36,405 bases of DNA from Rheinheimera riviphila (lineage in GTDB: Bacteria > Pseudomonadota > Gammaproteobacteria > Enterobacterales > Alteromonadaceae), in the NCBI RefSeq assembly GCF_004005945.1, contig NZ_SACS01000031.1, positions 1-36,405 on the forward strand, read 5' to 3'. Both the position numbers and the translations under genes were made by a program. The notes under the pieces were generated by a model that was not told the origin of the DNA, did no database searches, and saw only the letters and a list, made by a program, of their open reading frames with translations. Positions within the stretch are counted from its first letter, which is position 1. Every line of letters begins with the position of its first letter. Positions 33,977 to 36,405 of this stretch are shown here, one piece after another.

Positions 33977-34678
33977 TTATGCCAGGGCTAAGGCAATTTC
34001 AACCATTTCGTTAAAACTGGTTTGACGCTCGTCCGGGCTCAATGATTCACCGGTACGGATGTGATCGGACACCGTCATAATCGCCAGCGCATTGATGCCA
34101 TATTCGGCAGCAACACCATATAAACCAGCGGCTTCCATCTCGACACCCAAAATGCCGTACTTTTCAAGGGTATCAAACAGTTGCGCGTCCGGATTGTAAA
34201 ACAGATCTGAGGTAAACACGTTACCGACTTTGACGCCGATATTTTTGGCGCGGGCTGCAGCAACGGCACGTTCTAACAACTCAAAACTGGCCAGCGCCGC
34301 AAAATCCATGCCCTGCAAGCGGTTACGGTTCACCGCAGAATCGGTGCTGGCGCCCATCGCCACTACCACTTCACGCACTTTGACTGATAATGGCAAGCCA
34401 CCACAAGAACCAATACGGATGATATTTTTCACACCGTAATATTTAACCAATTCAGTGGCATAAATCGACATCGATGGCACGCCCATGCCCGACCCCATCA
34501 CGCTGACCGGTTTACCCTGATATTTACCGGTAAAACCGTACATGTTACGCACAGTATTGACGCAAACCACGTCGGTTAAAAACGTGTCGGCAATGTGCTT
34601 GGCGCGCAGTGGATCACCTGGCATTAAAACCGTTTCGGCAAAAGCGCCAACGTCGGCGTGAATATGAGGAGTAGTCAT
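33977..34678 (-). CDS. deoD: Purine nucleoside phosphorylase DeoD
   Basis: A 233-residue cytoplasmic hexameric-type phosphorylase that splits purine (deoxy)nucleosides into base and (deoxy)ribose-1-phosphate. It has the bacterial high-molecular-weight PNP pattern: [45 protein letters not shown] (phosphate site), [21 protein letters not shown] (ribose-binding Glu) and MTVSDHI (catalytic Asp). It lies 60 bases after deoB and 13 bases before gpt, so the middle of an operon. The Shine-Dalgarno AAAGAG is modest. Confidence 0.97.
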   Translation of the reverse strand: MTTPHIHADVGAFAETVLMPGDPLRAKHIADTFLTDVVCVNTVRNMYGFTGKYQGKPVSVMGSGMGVPSMSIYATELVKYYGVKNIIRIGSCGGLPLSVKVREVVVAMGASTDSAVNRNRLQGMDFAALASFELLERAVAAARAKNIGVKVGNVFTSDLFYNPDAQLFDTLEKYGILGVEMEAAGLYGVAAEYGINALAIMTVSDHIRTGESLSPDERQTSFNEMVEIALALA

Positions 34679-34738
34679 CGGAAATCTCTTTTATTAAATA
34701 ATCGTTGTTTATTTTCGGGTTCAGCCTTTCGCAAGGCG

Positions 34739-35956
34739 TCAATCTTTAAGTTTTGTCTGGCTTAGAAACGACTGGCCATAAGCCAGCGGTGCCAAACCAA
34801 AAAATTCGGCCAATGTCTGCCCCATATCGGCGAAAGTCTGTCGTTCACCGAGGTTCACCGGCGCCACTTTCGGGCCGCTGAACAACACCGGCACATATTC
34901 GCGGGTATGCTCGGTGCCAATCCAGGTTGGATCGCAGCCATGATCGGCAGTCATCAGCAGTACAGAATCCGGATCAAGCGCGGCGGTCAGTTCCGGCAAG
35001 CGGCTGTCAAAATATTCCAGCGCTTCACCATAACCAATCGCATCGCGGCGATGGCCATAGTTCTGATCAAAATCGACTAAATTGGTAAAAATCAAACTGC
35101 GATCCGGCGCTGCAGCATATTCGAGCAAGGTTTTATCGACCAGCGCCGCCAGGCCATTGGCTTTCACTTCTTTGCTAACCCCTTGATGGGCATAAATATC
35201 AGCGATTTTACCGATACTCACCACAGTGCCACCACTTTCAGTCAGTTTATCGAGCAAAGTTGGCGCAGGCGGTAACACTGAATAATCACGGCGATTACCG
35301 GTGCGGGCATAGTTATCTGGCGCATCGCCCAGAAATGGCCGTGCGATCACCCGGCCGATATTGTAAGGATCTAATAATTCACGGGCGATTTCACAAAACT
35401 GATACAGCCGTTCCAAACCAAAATGTTGTTCATGCGCCGCCACCTGAAACACACTGTCAGCGGAGGTATAACAAATCGGCAAGCCAGTTTGGACATGTTC
35501 ATCGCCTAAGCGGACCAGGATATCGGTGCCGGAAGCATGGCAATTACCAAGAATACCGGCAACACCAGCCCGGGCGCATAGCTCGTCAATTAACTCTTTT
35601 GGAAAACTCTGATTTTTGGCGTGGAAATAGCCCCAGTCGAACAACACCGGCACCCCGGCGATTTCCCAGTGCCCACTTGGCGTGTCTTTACCGCTGGAAA
35701 GCTCCGCCGCACAGCCATAAGCGCCAGCGACCGGTTCATGGTCAGCCACTGCTGCCATTTCAGACGACGCAGTAAAAGCGGCTTTAACCAGACCGAGTCT
35801 GGCCAAATTAGGTAACGCCAGTTGCCGGCCTTTTGCTTTGGCAAAGGCGCGGGCAATACTGGTAAATGTGTTGGCACCTGTGTCGCCAAATTTGTCTGCA
35901 TCCGGTGCACTACCAATGCCAAAACTATCCAACACCAGAATGATTGCTTTTGTCAT
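34739..35956 (-). CDS. deoB: Phosphopentomutase DeoB
   Basis: A 405-residue alkaline-phosphatase-superfamily enzyme that interconverts (deoxy)ribose-1-phosphate and -5-phosphate, using the product of DeoD. Visible hallmarks are [35 protein letters not shown] (phospho-Thr), [12 protein letters not shown], and [22 protein letters not shown] with the manganese ligands. GAGG lies seven bases before the ATG. It is the first gene of the deoB-deoD-gpt unit. The order differs from the Escherichia coli deoCABD operon, and no deoC or deoA is in the window. Confidence 0.97.
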   Translation of the reverse strand: MTKAIILVLDSFGIGSAPDADKFGDTGANTFTSIARAFAKAKGRQLALPNLARLGLVKAAFTASSEMAAVADHEPVAGAYGCAAELSSGKDTPSGHWEIAGVPVLFDWGYFHAKNQSFPKELIDELCARAGVAGILGNCHASGTDILVRLGDEHVQTGLPICYTSADSVFQVAAHEQHFGLERLYQFCEIARELLDPYNIGRVIARPFLGDAPDNYARTGNRRDYSVLPPAPTLLDKLTESGGTVVSIGKIADIYAHQGVSKEVKANGLAALVDKTLLEYAAAPDRSLIFTNLVDFDQNYGHRRDAIGYGEALEYFDSRLPELTAALDPDSVLLMTADHGCDPTWIGTEHTREYVPVLFSGPKVAPVNLGERQTFADMGQTLAEFFGLAPLAYGQSFLSQTKLKD

Positions 35957-36291
35957 TTTTCTACCTCAGCCAGGAGACCTGATTTAATCCCCGACAATTG
36001 ACGGAGCACAGAGTCTGTTATTAACCATAGCTCAGCCACATCAGGCAGCGAGCACCGTAAAATCAACAGCTCAAAAAACCAGCAAATCAACAAAAATAAA
36101 AAGGGCACGCAGCTTAGAACGAATTTATTCAATTAGCAATAACTGAATCAAGCTGCTGATTCGCCGCTAACATCGCTGAATAAAAATTAACGGAAGCTGA
36201 CGTAAAACCCGCAACTACAATGCCAAAAGTAATCCGGCAACAGAATTGCACCACGAGTATCTAATTGTTATTCAACATAAATTTTTCAGAC
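35957..36291. other. Gene-free upstream region of the deoB operon
   Basis: No open frame here looks coding. One inverted repeat (GCAGCTT at 36109-36115, AAGCTGC at 36150-36156, with an inner ATTCA/TGAAT pair) could be a regulatory or leader structure. I found no convincing -35/-10 pair and no recognisable CytR or DeoR operator. The minus strand is AT-rich near 36060-36100, so the deoB promoter may lie there. Confidence 0.4.
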
Positions 36292-36321
36292 AAAAAAGGC
36301 CAGTCAAATGACTGGCCTTTC
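36292..36321 (-). terminator. Terminator of the tRNA-Phe gene
   Basis: Minus-strand AAAGGCCAGTCA / TGACTGGCCTTT around TT, followed by further T residues, just past the tRNA 3' end. Confidence 0.9.
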
Positions 36322-36327
36322 TGATGG

Positions 36328-36403
36328 TGGTGCCCAGAGGCGGAATCGAACCACCGACACGCGGATTTTCAATCCGCTGCTCTACCGACTGAGCTATCTG
36401 GGC
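36328..36403 (-). tRNA. tRNA-Phe (anticodon GAA)
   Basis: A 76-base tRNA with encoded CCA. The acceptor GCCCAGA/TCTGGGC is fully paired, the D arm reads GCTCAGTCGGTAGAGC, the anticodon loop TTGAAAA carries GAA, and the T arm has GGTTCGATTCC. Its promoter lies beyond the window edge. Confidence 0.97.
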
Positions 36404-36405
36404 AA

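Overview
The window looks like a chromosomal segment of a free-living gammaproteobacterium. The protein style (Oar-like TonB receptor, CNT-type NupC, deoB-deoD-gpt block, DUF2796/DUF3299 proteins, FeS-type photolyase) and the tRNA genes suggest an Alteromonadales/Chromatiales-type aquatic bacterium such as Rheinheimera or a relative. This placement is inferred from gene content, not from a marker search. I see no insertion sequence, prophage, integron or CRISPR array.

Layout. (1) 0.1-4.8 kb: a sugar-catabolic locus. A Gfo/Idh/MocA dehydrogenase and a cytoplasmic TIM-barrel isomerase run leftward. Divergent to them, a LacI-family repressor overlaps a second TIM-barrel isomerase that carries a Tat signal peptide. 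Each promoter carries a related LacI-type palindrome. (2) 4.9-9.6 kb: a coiled-coil hypothetical protein, an EamA exporter, a DUF5924/DUF2914 membrane protein, an APC permease and a small one-TM protein. (3) 9.8-15.9 kb: a second small one-TM coiled-coil protein, then a soluble GAF-PASx5-HK-REC-REC hybrid kinase convergent with an Hpt-REC-REC-GGDEF protein. Together the two could form a phosphorelay ending in cyclic-di-GMP. (4) 16.0-19.3 kb: a MacB/LolCDE-like ABC permease and ATPase, a DUF3299 protein and a DUF2796 (ZrgA-like) protein. These resemble parts of the Vibrio Zrg zinc-uptake system, here split over at least three transcription units. The divergent promoter has Zur-like half-sites, and a 25-bp perfect hairpin separates the convergent genes. 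(5) 19.4-24.7 kb: a GAF histidine kinase, a (6-4) photolyase of the iron-sulfur bacterial type, an M28 peptidase, and a transglutaminase-like/TPR lipoprotein overlapping it.

(6) 24.9-36.4 kb: a region rich in nucleoside salvage, flanked by tRNA-Leu(CAG) and tRNA-Phe(GAA). It holds nupC followed 16 bases later by an isopenicillin-N-synthase-like 2-oxoglutarate oxygenase, then udk, an Oar-like TonB receptor, a divergently read secreted endonuclease/exonuclease/phosphatase-fold enzyme, and the deoB-deoD-gpt operon. A reasonable model is that the secreted enzyme degrades an external phosphodiester or nucleotide, the TonB receptor imports a product, NupC takes nucleosides across the inner membrane, and Udk/DeoD/DeoB/Gpt salvage them. 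The oxygenase behind nupC is the least expected member and the most interesting lead. Operators, promoters and terminators are called by eye.
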